From Atrina japonica (lineage: Eukaryota; Mollusca; Bivalvia; Pterioida; Pinnidae), in the NCBI GenBank assembly GCA_030159075.1, contig BROG01000474.1, forward strand, positions 404,501 through 468,500: DNA of 64,000 bases. Direction: 5' to 3'. Each line of letters begins with the position of its first letter. Position 1 is the first letter of the stretch. This document shows positions 37,762-47,001 of the stretch, in pieces. A program made the translations under genes and the position numbers. The notes beneath the pieces were generated by a model. It ran no database searches and was not told the DNA's origin. It saw only the letters and a list, made by a program, of their open reading frames with translations.

Positions 37762-38458
37762 TTAAATAATTTTCTTGAACTCTAAGAGCACGTGAACGGG
37801 ATACCCGTGATTATCGACGAGTTCTCCGTGCTCGTCTTTTATGTCTATCGTTAATTCCGTGATGCGATCGCGTTTCAACTTTTAAAAAACGGGACGTTCG
37901 ACGTTTTCGGCATACAACTCGGAAAATTTCACGTTGGGACACGGCAGGGTTTTGACGACGTCGTTCGGTTGCCCGTGTCTCCCTCGGCAAGTTCTTTGAG
38001 ATGAACGTTAAGTAGTTGCACCGGTTGCAGGTTTATGCTATTTCTCGGGACGATGGTCCCGACGAAAGGAACGTTTCCGCCGATTCCGAGAATCTTGCTG
38101 AGTTCCGACGGAATCTTCAGCAAAATAGACTTGTTACCATCGAGTCTTACTCTCATCGTATTTTTGTTCAATACTATTTTCTCGAGATATTTAATGATAA
38201 TTCGCTGTATATCTTTGAACGTGTACGATCCGGCGTGCACGGTATGGACTCTCTCTTTCTCTCGAACCAACTTTTCTCCGCCGGAAGGAGACCTCGTCCT
38301 CACCAATTTGGCGTGTTCTATTTCAACATCTTTTTTATGTTGTACAGACCGTTCCAAAAATGAACGGACTTTACTCCCACGCGCCACTCGTCGTTCGCGT
38401 TGTCGATGTATCGAGATAGTTTCACGGGTTTACCGATTTCCGTCACGAGATGAAACAT
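37762..38458 (-). pseudogene. conserved structural-type protein of the element (frameshifted)
   Basis: The start MFHLVTEIGKPVKLSRYIDN is at 38458. The main block (VREKERVHTVHAGSYTFKDI ... KILGIGGNVPFVGTIVPR ... NLQPVQLLNVHLKELAE) lies in a second frame, 38340-37970. The end (RDRITELTIDIKDEHGELVD) is in a further frame up to the TAA at 37762-37764. Breaks: frameshifts at about 38340 and 37970-37960 and an in-frame TAA near 37880. The layout (N-terminal 'effect of element on membrane-like' beta strand, then INLQPVQLLNVHL) is typical of capsid-accompanying proteins in such elements; a penton or minor capsid role is a guess. Divergent from the 38494 gene with a 35-bp spacer. Confidence 0.6.
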
Positions 38459-38493
38459 GTTTTTTTATAACTATTTTATTTTTTAAATAAAAG

Positions 38494-39470
38494 ATGAATG
38501 TTTACGAATACAGGGAGGATTTGGATTTGTCGTCTTTCGACGTCTACGTCAATACGACTAAAAAGTTTCGCGCGTCGTTCGAGAATATTTTCGTCAAGTA
38601 TAATTACCCGAACGTCTTCGAAGACGGAACTTCCAAATATTACGCCATGTTGACGCGGTGGTATCAGCATTCCGTAACGGGAGGTTTCTGGCAGAACCAG
38701 TTAAATTTCGCGGTGTGGTGCGCCACGACCGGATGCGGCGTGAAATTGGGAATGGGGAACGACAAACTGTCGAAATCGTTCTTTCAATTTCACGTTTACT
38801 ATCAAATCAGAAGGATCTTGAAGGAAATCGCCGCGATTCCGATTTCAATCACTACACGAATACCATAGACGTTTCGGCGTACGAACGAATCTGTCGCGAC
38901 TTCGGGGTGTCGGTCGACGCGGATTGGAAAATCAAGGGAACCATCTTCGGAAAGTATAACACGAAATGGTCCACGTTCATAGCGAACCGCTCGGAGGGAT
39001 TCATGCTTCCGGGTCTGGCCAGATTGCACGCGTCCATTCGCGTTTTCGCCTGGGCGGTTTTGGGCGCTCAAGGTCAAACGAGGGCTTCGAACGTGGACGC
39101 CGGTGCCACCTCGCTCGACGCGCAAAAACAATTTTTAGTCAACGTCGAGGATGCGATTAATAGACCGCTCGATTTACCCGCCGAAATTTCTCGCTACGAA
39201 AATTGTCTAAGATATGCAAATTCCAAACTCGATTTTGTCATCTATCCGGGACTTTACATGCTACCCAGCAACATGGAGCTGAAAATCGATAAAAATATCG
39301 CCAATTATAATAACGAAATCTTGATCGCACCCGAAAAGACAAAACCGGGAACGAACGTCGACCTTAACGCGAAAACGTTCACCCAACAGATTAAGCCAAT
39401 AGTATCACCTCCTAAACAGATTAAACCAATAGTATCACCACCTAAACAGATCAAACCACCACCTAAATAG
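38494..39470 (+). pseudogene. conserved element protein, ~325 codons, one frameshift
   Basis: The start MNVYEYREDLDLSSFDVYVN runs in one frame to 38868; from about 38820 the frame changes and continues (SAYERICRDFGVSVDADWKI ... TSLDAQKQFLVNVEDAINRP ... DFVIYPGLYMLPSNMELKI) to TAG 39468. The break lies at about 38815-38835. The tail has repeated KQIKPIVSPP units encoded by 27-bp DNA repeats. I recognise the family from Polinton-like loci of cnidarians and molluscs. No catalytic motif is visible, and its conserved aromatic-rich N-terminus suggests a structural protein. Start context TTTTTTAAATAAAAG-ATG. Confidence 0.65.
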
Positions 39471-39530
39471 ATCAAACCACAAAAACAAGACGATCACGAA
39501 AGTCAAAAGACTGCCGTTTTCGCTCTATCG

Positions 39531-40828
39531 TTATTTTCTTTTCTCCTCTTTGTAGAATTTCATTAACAACCAATAGACGACACCCATGCCCACTAACCAC
39601 AGATGTTCTCCCAACCAAATGGCTGTTTTGCCGAGCGTCGACAAGATCCAGGAAAGGATGCTGCCCACTATACCCGGCAACGCTTCGCCGATTTTGACCG
39701 CCAATTTCGCGAGCAGTTTTCCGACCGAGTCTAGCTGTTTCTTGAGCCATTCCTGTAATCCGTCCTCTTTGTTGGGAGGGGGTGATGGCGGTTTAATCGG
39801 TGTGACGTCCGGTATCAACAATTCGACCAAAAACGCGACGGTCATTCCAATGGCGGTCAAGACGCTAAAGATGGTGATACCCTGTTCTTTGAACAGATTG
39901 GCGATTCTTTCTCTCAACGGGAGATTGTCGTGGAGTAGCCTCTTGATCGACTCTTTTATAGCGGTCAGTTGAGACTTTAACTTTCCCTTTAGAATATCGA
40001 TATTCTCGTTCGCACCGTCTAGTTCGCCTTGGGTTCCCTCGATCTCGTGCTCGATGCGTTCTCTGTCGTCAGGATTGTTTTCGCGGTCTCTTTCCCATTG
40101 CGACAACGTTCGTTCTAATTCTACCTTTTTGGATTCTTGAACTTTTAATGAACCGCGAAAGGTTTGCAACTCTTTATCAAAACCCCGCAATTCTCGTGCG
40201 GTTTGCACTTCCCCCACTTCCTCCACTTTATTGGCGAGGTCTTGTAGGTCCCCCGATAGTTCTGATACTCTGTCGTCTACTCGTTTTACTCGCGTTTGGT
40301 CGTCTACTCGCGTTCCGTCGCTGTTAAGTTCATCCATTTCTATTTCTACGACGTTGATTTGACGTCCTACCTTCCTTGCCCTTTTTACTTCCGGAAGTTG
40401 TTCTTTTAAACCCAGCTCTTCAACAAGTAACCCATCTCCTCCTTCTCTATCTCGTATCGTACCTGCTTTTACAAACTTCTTAGGATTACGCTTGTCGTTT
40501 AATAAAATTTGTTTATCACCCCACTTTACATATAATTCATATCTACCCATGGGTATAAATTCTAAGTTTTTATTTGGTACCCCACCCGTTGCTTTTTTCC
40601 ATTTGTCCACGCGTTCATCGGTTTCTAGACGTTCTCGTTGGTCTGGTTTAGGCACGATGGGGGTTCTGGTGCTTTAGATACATCTTTGATAAACGTTGTT
40701 TCTTGATCATCCGTATTATCCACAAGCGGGGTTTCGTCGTTAAACGATGTGTCTTGATCATCCGTATTATCCACAAGCGGGGTTTCGTCGTCGTACGTCG
40801 GATTATCGAATTCGTAAATATCGTCCAT
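39531..40828 (-). pseudogene. coiled-coil protein with C-terminal membrane segments
   Basis: The likely start is 40828 (MDDIYEFDNPTYDDETPLVD), with two tandem DDETPLVDNTDDQ repeats encoded by ~54-bp DNA repeats. A frameshift near 40630-40650 leads into the 374-codon frame ending at 39531. That part contains a conserved-looking LEFIPMGRYELYVKWGDKQ region, a long charged coiled coil (about residues 120-250), a hydrophobic segment (FSVLTAIGMTVAFLVELLIP), a PPSPPPN linker and two more hydrophobic segments at the end (GIVGSILSWILSTLGKTAIW, HLWLVGMGVVYWLLM). Role unknown; a tether or internal virion membrane protein would fit. Divergent from the capsid-type gene (41-bp spacer). Confidence 0.6.
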
Positions 40829-40869
40829 TTTTAAAACGATTTAAATTTTTTATTGCATAATTTAAAAAG
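40829..40869. promoter_or_regulatory. divergent intergenic promoter candidate with A-rich start motif
   Basis: Only 41 bp separates two start codons, and both ATGs are preceded by TTTAAAA/TTTAAAAAG. The same TTAAAA-like motif within 0-6 bases of ATG occurs before the genes starting at 35501, 35744, 36566, 36741, 38458, 38494, 40828, 40870 and 49721. It therefore probably belongs to the element's own transcription or translation signals. Confidence 0.5.
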
Positions 40870-41545
40870 ATGATGAATTACGGACGCATTCTCAATCCCG
40901 ATAGAAAATTGCGCACTCCCTTCGGTGTAAATGGCATTCGCCAAACGGTCACCGTTTCCCATAACCCCTCGAGTATCGAAAAAAACCAAACGTTGACGGT
41001 TCGTTTTCCCAATTTGAGCGAAAACGACGTCATCGTTCCCAGAAGTACGAGACTATGCTTCGATATGGAAGTCGCTGTAGAGGGTGGCGATCTCTCTAAA
41101 ACGAATACTACGAAATTGGTGCGGCGTTCGGTAATCGATTTTGTATTCCCTTGGATTTCGAAATCTTGGAAACGAGCGAACCCTTTTATCAAGCGGGATT
41201 AAAAGATAGATTAGAATACATGTTAACGTTTAATGATGCTAAACACATCGTCTGGACGGACCCCGACGATGCCAAGAAAACGACGAGTTATAAGGCGACC
41301 AACATCACTTTGGAATTCGTAAAAATTACAGACGTCAATCTCGCTCGCAGCATCAAACAGAGGATATGTGGGAAAAACCACGTCTATTACTTCAACAAAA
41401 TATTGCGATATCGCAAAACGACGATGAGTAAATCAGAATCCGTCCTCAATTATCAAATCAACACCCCCGCACGTTCTCTCACGGGTATTCTGTTTCTCTT
41501 CAAGGATATTTCTAAAAAAAGATTCGGAAAAATTTTATAATCCAA
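40870..41545 (+). pseudogene. capsid-type protein (likely major capsid), N-terminal part
   Basis: Starts MMNYGRILNPDRKLRTPFGV; the first frame runs to about 41110, then the gene continues in another frame (IPLDFEILETSEPFYQAGLKD, LEYMLTFNDAKHIVW, NTPARSLTGILFLFKDISKK) up to 41540, where the nested element cuts it. The strand-rich pattern and neighbours (packaging ATPase just downstream) fit a double jelly-roll capsid protein of Polinton type; the family is recognised, the fold is inferred. The frame change at about 41105-41118 probably coincides with loss of an internal segment. The remainder of the gene is at 49294-49700. Confidence 0.7.
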
Positions 41546-41640
41546 AGTAGTAGTTATAGGCAGCTCCATGGCGGGCCATTTGAATTTTGCCGCTAGGGGG
41601 CGCCACCATTGGCGCTGTTGATGACGTCATCAGAATGCTG
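41546..41640 (+). repeat. left TIR of nested element
   Basis: Matches the reverse complement of 49203-49293 with one or two mismatches. Holds CCGCTAGGGGGCGCC (41590-41604, CTCF-like) and the palindromic CRE TGACGTCA (41622-41629). Confidence 0.92.
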
Positions 41641-42065
41641 GGAGAACGTGTATTATATTTTGATACAGACAGTGTCATTTATCAACACGATCCACAGCAG
41701 TGGAATCCTACCATCATGAACAGTTTAGGAGGATGGACAGACGAATTAGATGGCGATTCTATCTTATCCTTTGTCTCGGGAGGTCCTAAAAATTATGCGT
41801 ACAAGACTCGTCAGGACAAAACGGTGTGTAAAAGTCAAAGGAATCACTTTTGATAGTCGTACCACTTCTACAGTCAACGTAGATACATTGAAACAGTTGT
41901 TACGTGGTCAACAAAAGAAAAGTGATAGTATCGTACCCTCATAAGATCATGCGAACGAAAACAACATGAAGTCAAAACACAGGCGATGACTAAAGAAGTG
42001 CGTGTCGTGTATGATAAGAGACATCGCATTGAAAACTTTTGTACTTTACCTTATGGTTATTGAAT
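41628..42065 (+). pseudogene. C-terminal fragment of a second family B DNA polymerase
   Basis: Right after the left TIR a frame reads GERVLYFDTDSVIY (motif C, about 41640-41685), then LGGWTDELDGDSILSFVSGG and KNYAYKT, the end of the polymerase palm and thumb. A frameshift near 41830 moves the continuation (KGITFDSRTTSTVNVDTLKQ) to another frame. Stops follow, then two AATAAA signals at about 42063-42078. The exonuclease domain and motifs A and B are missing. Motif C and its surroundings differ clearly from the outer element's polymerase (YTDTDSLLVEI), so it represents a different lineage. Confidence 0.85.
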
Positions 42066-42198
42066 AAAGTGAATAAAGTTTGTTTTTGAGTAATAAAATT
42101 TATGAGTTTGACTTTGGTGTTGGTGTTTGTTGATATAAAACAGAAGACAGTGAAGGGTAGGGGTTCATTGATACAGTTGGATCTCAAGTACACGCATC

Positions 42199-43233
42199 AT
42201 GGCGACTCTCGATTCGAAAGATCATGGTAGTTTTTACATGACTTTACCTAGTGATGCTAGTTTAAAAGTCTTTCCCGATAATACCTTAACAGAATTCAAA
42301 ACTCATTTACCTCAAGCTTTAAGTATGATGGATAGTGAGTGGGAAGTAGCGTTGAGTGAATTGATCTTTCCCAACTTTAATAGAATCGATAGGATCCGAT
42401 GAGAATTACATAGATGTCCTGGTTCCCCTTCACGTTGCTTTGGAATCCGTCGTGACACCTAAAATTCCCCAGGACCCCTCTACGTATCCTAAGAAAAAGG
42501 AAATGAAATATAGTCAACATGAACGTTTTACTGTAGAATTGATAAAGAAACACGTCTCGTTAGATGATCCCCAATTTGATCATGTCATCTCTAAAACAGA
42601 TACGAAGTCGGGGATCGCTTTTGTAGGAAGTATTTGGAGACTTAAATTTCGTTCGGGGTTTTATGCGTCTCCTGCTGCTTTAATAGAAGAGATGAAAGTT
42701 GGGTTTTCTAGAGCCTTTCAATATGTCATTGATGGTATAGAAGATCTCTCTCATAAAAATACTATTAAATTAAAGGTATGACTCAGCTTTAGATCGATTC
42801 ATGATTGAGTTTAAAGGCCGATCCATCTATTCCGTTCCCTTTTTAATACGTTTTCCAAGTCTACTAGGTTATAAACTTGGCTTTGAAGCCATTGACATGA
42901 ATGAGGAGATGACTAAATGGGTCGATGTTACACACATGCCAAAGTATCCACCCGATTTAAAATATTGGTATGAGTGGTATCTATGTCTACAGTAACATTG
43001 CCGAAAGTCAAATTGTGGGTTCACAATCGTTACCGTTATTACGTGTGGTCCCTTTTCAAACGGGTCAATCACTCAATCATCAACATTGGGAACCTTTTCA
43101 TTACAATTATGTGGGTTTAAATAAAAAGTATTTTGATACCATTGAAATACAATTGAGAGATGACATGTGACGTAAAATTCATTTTCTAGGAGGAAAAGTG
43201 ATTGCCAAACTTCATTTCCGTCGTGTCATTTAA
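42199..43233 (+). pseudogene. capsid-associated protein of the nested element (frameshifted)
   Basis: TATA box GATATAAAAC at 42132-42141; ATG 42199. The first frame gives FYMTLPSDASLKVFPDNTL and SEWEVALSELIFPN, and breaks at about 42395. The next (42400-42780) carries HERFTVELIKKHVSLDD and WRLKFRSGFYASPAALIEEM; then 42801-42995 and, after a further shift, IYVYSNIAESQIVGSQSLPL, YFDTIEIQLRDD, and a final GGKVIAKLHFRR block up to TAA 43231-43233. At least three frame breaks plus a TGA at about 43168. I recognise the N- and C-terminal blocks as a conserved family in invertebrate Polinton-like loci. A minor capsid/penton role is plausible, given the beta-rich ends and position. Confidence 0.75.
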
Positions 43234-43308
43234 TTATAAAATGAAGTGCAACACAGGAATTTGGTCAGTTGATGACCGAGAGTCATCGTGTTCACATCAT
43301 AACTCAAT

Positions 43309-43926
43309 ATGAAACCGACGAAAAGAGAAAATGACATGACCAAAGACGCGAGAAAAGAAGACATGAAAAGACGTAAGGGGTGGAAAGGAGAGAAACAGAG
43401 AGAAGAGAAACAGAGAGAAGAAGAGAAACAGAGAGAAGGGAAACAGAGAGAAGAAGAAGAACAGAAAGAAAGAATAGGGGAAACGATGGAAGGACAGGAA
43501 AAGATAGAAGGAGAGAAAAAGTCAGAGGGACAGAGAGATGAAGGAAAAGAACAGAGAATGAAAAGAAAGAGGGGACGTCCACGTAAAGTATCCGTAGAGA
43601 GAACAAAAGAACAAAGAGAAGAAGAAGAAAAGGGACAGAGGGAAGGAGTGAAAAGGGGACGACCACGAAAAGTAGAACAGGAAGAAATACCTCATGATAT
43701 TTTAATGTTTCTACGACAATGGTTAAGCGATTGTCGTCAGTCTCCCATGTACGGTGACACTTTTTATTTACAATTAAATGATAATAATGACAATCGAGCA
43801 GGTATGATGTATCATGTGCATAAAGAACAACGACAAGTAGCATGGGATCCTTTTGGTCATCATGTAGACGTACCGATGATACAATTTGTGTTTCAGGACA
43901 AAAAACAGAAAAATATAATTTTTTAG
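43309..43926 (+). CDS. AT-hook protein with highly charged N-terminus, 205 aa
   Basis: Intact frame; TATA box TTATAAAATG at 43234-43243. Residues 1-85 are almost entirely K/R/E/Q repeats. Two AT-hooks follow, KRKRGRPRKV and VKRGRPRKV, predicted to grip the AT minor groove. The last ~85 residues form a separate domain: EIPHDILMFLRQWLSDCRQS, MYGDTFYLQLNDNNDNRAGM and VHKEQRQVAWDPFGHHVDVP. I do not recognise the C-terminal domain. The hooks suggest a DNA- or chromatin-binding role such as tethering or packaging (inference). The opposite-strand frame (43304-43843) is a mirror of this low-complexity coding and is ignored. Confidence 0.7.
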   Translation: MKPTKRENDMTKDARKEDMKRRKGWKGEKQREEKQREEEKQREGKQREEEEQKERIGETMEGQEKIEGEKKSEGQRDEGKEQRMKRKRGRPRKVSVERTKEQREEEEKGQREGVKRGRPRKVEQEEIPHDILMFLRQWLSDCRQSPMYGDTFYLQLNDNNDNRAGMMYHVHKEQRQVAWDPFGHHVDVPMIQFVFQDKKQKNIIF

Positions 43927-44007
43927 TTCTGATCTAAAAATAGATTTTATGAACCTTATAAAAAGGGAGTGAGAATGCACATCAGGGACCATTCACTCTC
44001 AGACACG

Positions 44008-44554
44008 ATGGAAAGAACATCAAGTATGGACACTTTATTTTCATCGACGATGAATGCTAGTCAGACCGTCACGGATAGTGCTCCCATGAACCGAGACATG
44101 ATGGATAGTGTACCACGAGCTCATCGAGTAGAAGTAGATAGTGTACCACGAGCTCATCGGGTTGAAGTGGATAGCGTACCGAGAGTCAATCTGATAGAAG
44201 TGACAAGGACTTCCACCTACCGAAAGGAGACAAGGTGTGACCACTTTTAAACTAAGACCTGCTACCGTCAGAGGGTTATCGTTTCATCAGGAATTAAGAA
44301 TACCTTTAGCCTTGCCTAATTTTTGTACGTATGAATCCAGGTACCTGACGTTTAAAGATCATTGGCCCAAATATTTACCGGGACATAAACAGACAGAATT
44401 AGCCAGAGCAGGATTTGTGTATTTAGGGAACAGTGACCACGTCCAGTGCTTTTCTTGTGGCATCTGTTTAAAAGATTGGGAATGGAGCGATTATGCTTTT
44501 ACAGAACATCGACGTTGGTCTAAAGATTGTGCTTTCAGTCAACTGGTGATATAA
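44008..44554 (+). pseudogene. BIR-domain (IAP-type) protein of the nested element
   Basis: TATA box TTATAAAAAG 43956-43965; ATG 44008 chosen 52 bp downstream. The N-terminal ~70 residues have three tandem DSVPRAHRVEV-like units. A frameshift at about 44225-44245 separates them from a well-preserved BIR domain (residues from ESRYLTFKDHWPKYL to KDCAFSQLVI). The zinc ligands are intact: CX2CX16HX6C, with the expected GF after the helix and W in the core. BIR proteins bind caspases or IAP antagonists and are carried by several arthropod and molluscan DNA viruses as apoptosis blockers; that role is inferred from family. No RING follows. Neighbours: AT-hook gene upstream, zinc-knuckle gene downstream. 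Confidence 0.85.
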
Positions 44555-44703
44555 AAAACAAAAACAAAAAAACCCTGTGTGGAGCCTCTCGTCTGGGAAC
44601 AACCAAGTGCCTGACGGGAACGAGTCTAAATATAGAATAAGAAGAACGACTATAAAGTAAAGTGAAGTGTAGTGACCAAACATCATTTGAATCAGTCATC
44701 AAC

Positions 44704-45279
44704 ATGAGTTATCCAGGCTTGTCTCAGACGCACCCAAATTATTCACCTAATTGTACACCGTACATAGAAGGAGCTGATGAGTTTGATGAAGTTCTCAAAA
44801 CTTTAGACCACTTGGAAGAAAAACAAGAAAATGATGCGACCCAGGGAATGTTACGTGATGCCTTGCTATCCACATAACAGAAAATGAGGGAAGAACTCAC
44901 GACTATTACAACTACTCTGAAAGAATTGAAAGATAAAGTACAGCCAGGAGTCAGAACATCGTATATGGGGTACGAATATAAGCCTTCCCCACAGACTCAT
45001 CCTTGTTTCATTTGTGGTGAAATTGGACATTGGTCTCCTAGATGTCCTAAGAATAACGAGTCGGCAACAACAACAACATCAGTAAGAGTAGAACCGGAGA
45101 ACAAAGTAGAAAATCGATCTCGTCAATCGGACCAGTGTTATAAATGTCATCAATAAGGTCATTGGGCTTATGAATGTCCCGAACAGACTTCAACAGGGGT
45201 CAAACGTAAACTCAACTTGATGCTCAAGAAGGGAGGCAAAGCCACCAAGAAAGGGAAAGTGGAAACCGAACAGCAGTGA
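44704..45279 (+). pseudogene. CCHC zinc-knuckle protein with two in-frame TAA codons
   Basis: TATA box ACTATAAAG 44649-44657; ATG 44704 (MSYPGLSQTHPNYSPNCTPY). One frame runs to TGA 45277-45279, interrupted by TAA at 44875 and TAA at 45154. After a coiled-coil-like part come two knuckles of form CX2CX4HX4C: CFICGEIGHWSPRC and a second one (CYKC...GHWAYEC) whose fifth position is the second TAA. The tail is basic (KRKLNLMLKKGGKATKKGK). Zinc knuckles bind single-stranded nucleic acid. The frame is otherwise maintained across both stops, so decay is recent or the stops are tolerated. Confidence 0.75.
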
Positions 45280-46000
45280 ATGTTTTAGTACTGTTTATCA
45301 TGTAAATACGTTTATTGTCACAGCGTCAAGGAATCCGAACCGACCGATCTAGGACAAAAGCTGACGTTCTTTTGCTCCGTGCTGTATGGGCAAGATCAAC
45401 CGTAGTAGTGAGACAAAGTGACTAAAAGTTTTGTTTGCGTGTTCATAGCGATGAACGTTGTTATAAAAAGTGAATCATTGTTCTCAAAGTTAATGTTCTC
45501 AATGTTAATGTTATCATAGTTAATGTTCTCATACTTAATCAGTGTTATCAAAGTTAATGTTCTGATAGTTAATCAGTGATTTCATAGTTCATTCTTATGT
45601 ATTGTACATAGTCACAGAGGGACGGCCCTAATCCTCTGTCGACTATTTAAAAAGTTTTTAGCGGGGCATTAAACTTATTAAAAATGATCTGGTGTTTGTG
45701 TATTTATGTCTGACTAAAAGGTGTACACGTTTAGAGTACACTTAGAGTTTAAACCTACTGGGTATAAGGTGTACACTAAGAGTACACTTAGAGTCCTGCT
45801 CTAGTATCTACAAGGTAGACACAAAGGAGTGATCTGGTGTAAAACACCATGAACAAAACTACAAAACTATGAGTAGAAGGAGATCAAGAGTTATCGTGTA
45901 ACACTTAGAGTAGAAGAGATACACAGAGAAAATAAGAGATACAGAATAAGGGTATACAAAGGATCTATCTATGTTTTATTACTGCTCTAATCAGTCATAG
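45280..46000. repeat. non-coding AT-rich spacer with short tandem repeats
   Basis: 45475-45600 repeats GTTAATGTTCTCA-like units. 45719-45800 has two diverged copies of a GTGTACAC...AGAGTACACTTAGAGT unit. A perfect 6-bp hairpin CAGAGG/CCTCTG lies near 45616-45639. No ORF is supported. Confidence 0.6.
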
Positions 46001-46038
46001 GTTTCTTTTCGTAAAAGTTAGGTGGCCCTGAATGGGCC
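46001..46038 (-). promoter_or_regulatory. histone-type mRNA 3' stem-loop and downstream element (1, degenerate)
   Basis: Minus strand reads GGCCCATTCAGGGCC (46038-46024), one base shorter than the 16-nt histone stem-loop consensus, followed by ACC and, 13 nt later, GAAAAGAAAC (46010-46001), the position of a U7-binding histone downstream element. Confidence 0.65.
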
Positions 46039-46054
46039 GTTTGTGTTTTAGGCT

Positions 46055-46315
46055 TTATATGCCATGGCATAAAAAGCATTTTGTCCGTTTTCTCTGCCGT
46101 CTTTCTCTTTTTCTTTTTTCAAGCTTCACGAGCTCAATCCATTCGTCGATATTCGATAACCAGCCCACCTTTCTTCCCACTGTATCGGCACATATCATCC
46201 ATTCTTCTTTTTCTTGTACTTCGCCCCACATGTTTACACAGTCAGCCATGATCAAACAATGACTATAGACTCTTAGACATACTCGGCAGGGTTTCTTCTC
46301 CTTCTTGTTGAACAT
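46055..46315 (-). CDS. small basic Cys-tailed protein A with histone-type 3' end
   Basis: 86 residues: MFNKKEKKPCRVCLRVYSHC at the N-terminus, a mixed middle with several Trp, then a strongly basic helix (KLEKRKRERRQRKRTK) and a short tail CFLCHGI before TAA (46055-46057). The stop lies 16 nt before a histone-like stem-loop (46024-46038, minus). No database family is recognised. The end architecture (basic run, Cys pair, short tail) is shared by the three other small genes here. The divergent partner at 46341 starts only 25 bp away, so the promoter must overlap coding DNA or the true starts are internal. Confidence 0.55.
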   Translation of the reverse strand: MFNKKEKKPCRVCLRVYSHCLIMADCVNMWGEVQEKEEWMICADTVGRKVGWLSNIDEWIELVKLEKRKRERRQRKRTKCFLCHGI

Positions 46316-46340
46316 CGTTTAGTGAAAAACAAAAACCAAA

Positions 46341-46693
46341 ATGGAGAGTATCTATACAGAAGCAATTTACAGAATTATTCTGTTACAACAGAAGACCAAG
46401 TGGCGTACAATGAAGTGTAATCGTTACTATCAGAGTCTACTGACGAAACTGAATCAGAGATGGAGGCAACTGAAACATCAGCAAACCTCGCAGAAAGTCA
46501 GAGATCAACTCGATCGGCAGTACCGACAGTGCTTAGAGTATTTGTCAGCTCAGTATGTTTCTACAAGAAAACAGCTAGTTTTCGTCACCTACAGATACCG
46601 ATCATCATGACGATCAAGAGAAAGACAGATGATCTACTGGAAGCAGAACGACGTTTACCTCTGAAAAAGAGAAGATGTTACTGTCAATATTAG
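46341..46693 (+). pseudogene. small basic Cys-tailed protein B with histone-type 3' end
   Basis: ATG 46341 in context ACAAAAACCAAA, close to that of gene D (ACAAAAACCGAAG). Frame one encodes a helical, Gln/Arg-rich segment (TKLNQRWRQLKHQQTSQK). A frameshift between about 46560 and 46610 leads to the C-terminus TIKRKTDDLLEAERRLPLKK followed by RRCYCQY and TAG (46691-46693), 13 nt before a stem-loop. Total about 117 codons. The same end plan as A, C and D: basic stretch then Cys-x-Cys. Confidence 0.55.
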
Positions 46694-46706
46694 TAACCTA
46701 ACTAAC

Positions 46707-46744
46707 GGCCCTTTTCAGGGCAACCAAACTCATTAGAAAAGTAA
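46707..46744 (+). promoter_or_regulatory. histone-type mRNA 3' stem-loop and downstream element (2)
   Basis: GGCCCTTTTCAGGGCA (46707-46722): 15 of 16 bases of a perfect 6-bp stem with TTTC loop; the closing base pair is lost. It is followed by ACC and an AGAAAAGTAA purine-rich element at 46735-46744. Confidence 0.75.
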
Positions 46745-46795
46745 TCTAAACTGTATTGAGATATGCTACATCTACTACTTCTCTATAAAACACGC

Positions 46796-46912
46796 CTTCT
46801 CATAAACCCTATCACTCATTTTATTGTTTCATAAACCCTATAGCTCCTTTAATTGTCTCATAAACCCTATAACTCATATTCTTGTCTCATAAACCCTATA
46901 ACTCATTTTATT
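46796..46912. repeat. ~30-bp tandem repeat, 4 copies
   Basis: Unit TCTCATAAACCCTATAACTC plus ATATTCTTG, between the convergent 3' ends of genes B and C. Confidence 0.85.
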
Positions 46913-46937
46913 ATATACACTGCACATTCAGTTTAAG

Positions 46938-46976
46938 GTTTCTTTTCGTAAGATATAAGTGGTCCTGAAAAGGACC
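46938..46976 (-). promoter_or_regulatory. histone-type mRNA 3' stem-loop and downstream element (3, perfect)
   Basis: Minus strand GGTCCTTTTCAGGACC (46976-46961): a perfect 6-bp stem with TTTC loop, matching the metazoan histone consensus GGYYYTHHTHARRRCC. It is followed by ACCACTTA and, 10 nt on, ACGAAAAGAAACC (46950-46938). Confidence 0.85.
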
Positions 46977-47001
46977 GTTGTTTTGGCATATCTGCCATGA
47001 T

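Noticed and set aside
41587..41640. Coding start of the nested polymerase fragment inside the TIR
   Set aside because: The first ~15 codons translate TIR DNA that is also present inverted at the right end; coding similarity begins only at about 41640.
43304..43843. Minus-strand 179-aa hydrophobic frame
   Set aside because: Antisense mirror of the K/R/E-rich AT-hook gene, which has a TATA box, correct spacing and motifs.
45616..45639. Fifth histone-type stem-loop (CAGAGG...CCTCTG)
   Set aside because: 12-nt loop and no downstream purine element; does not fit the histone consensus.
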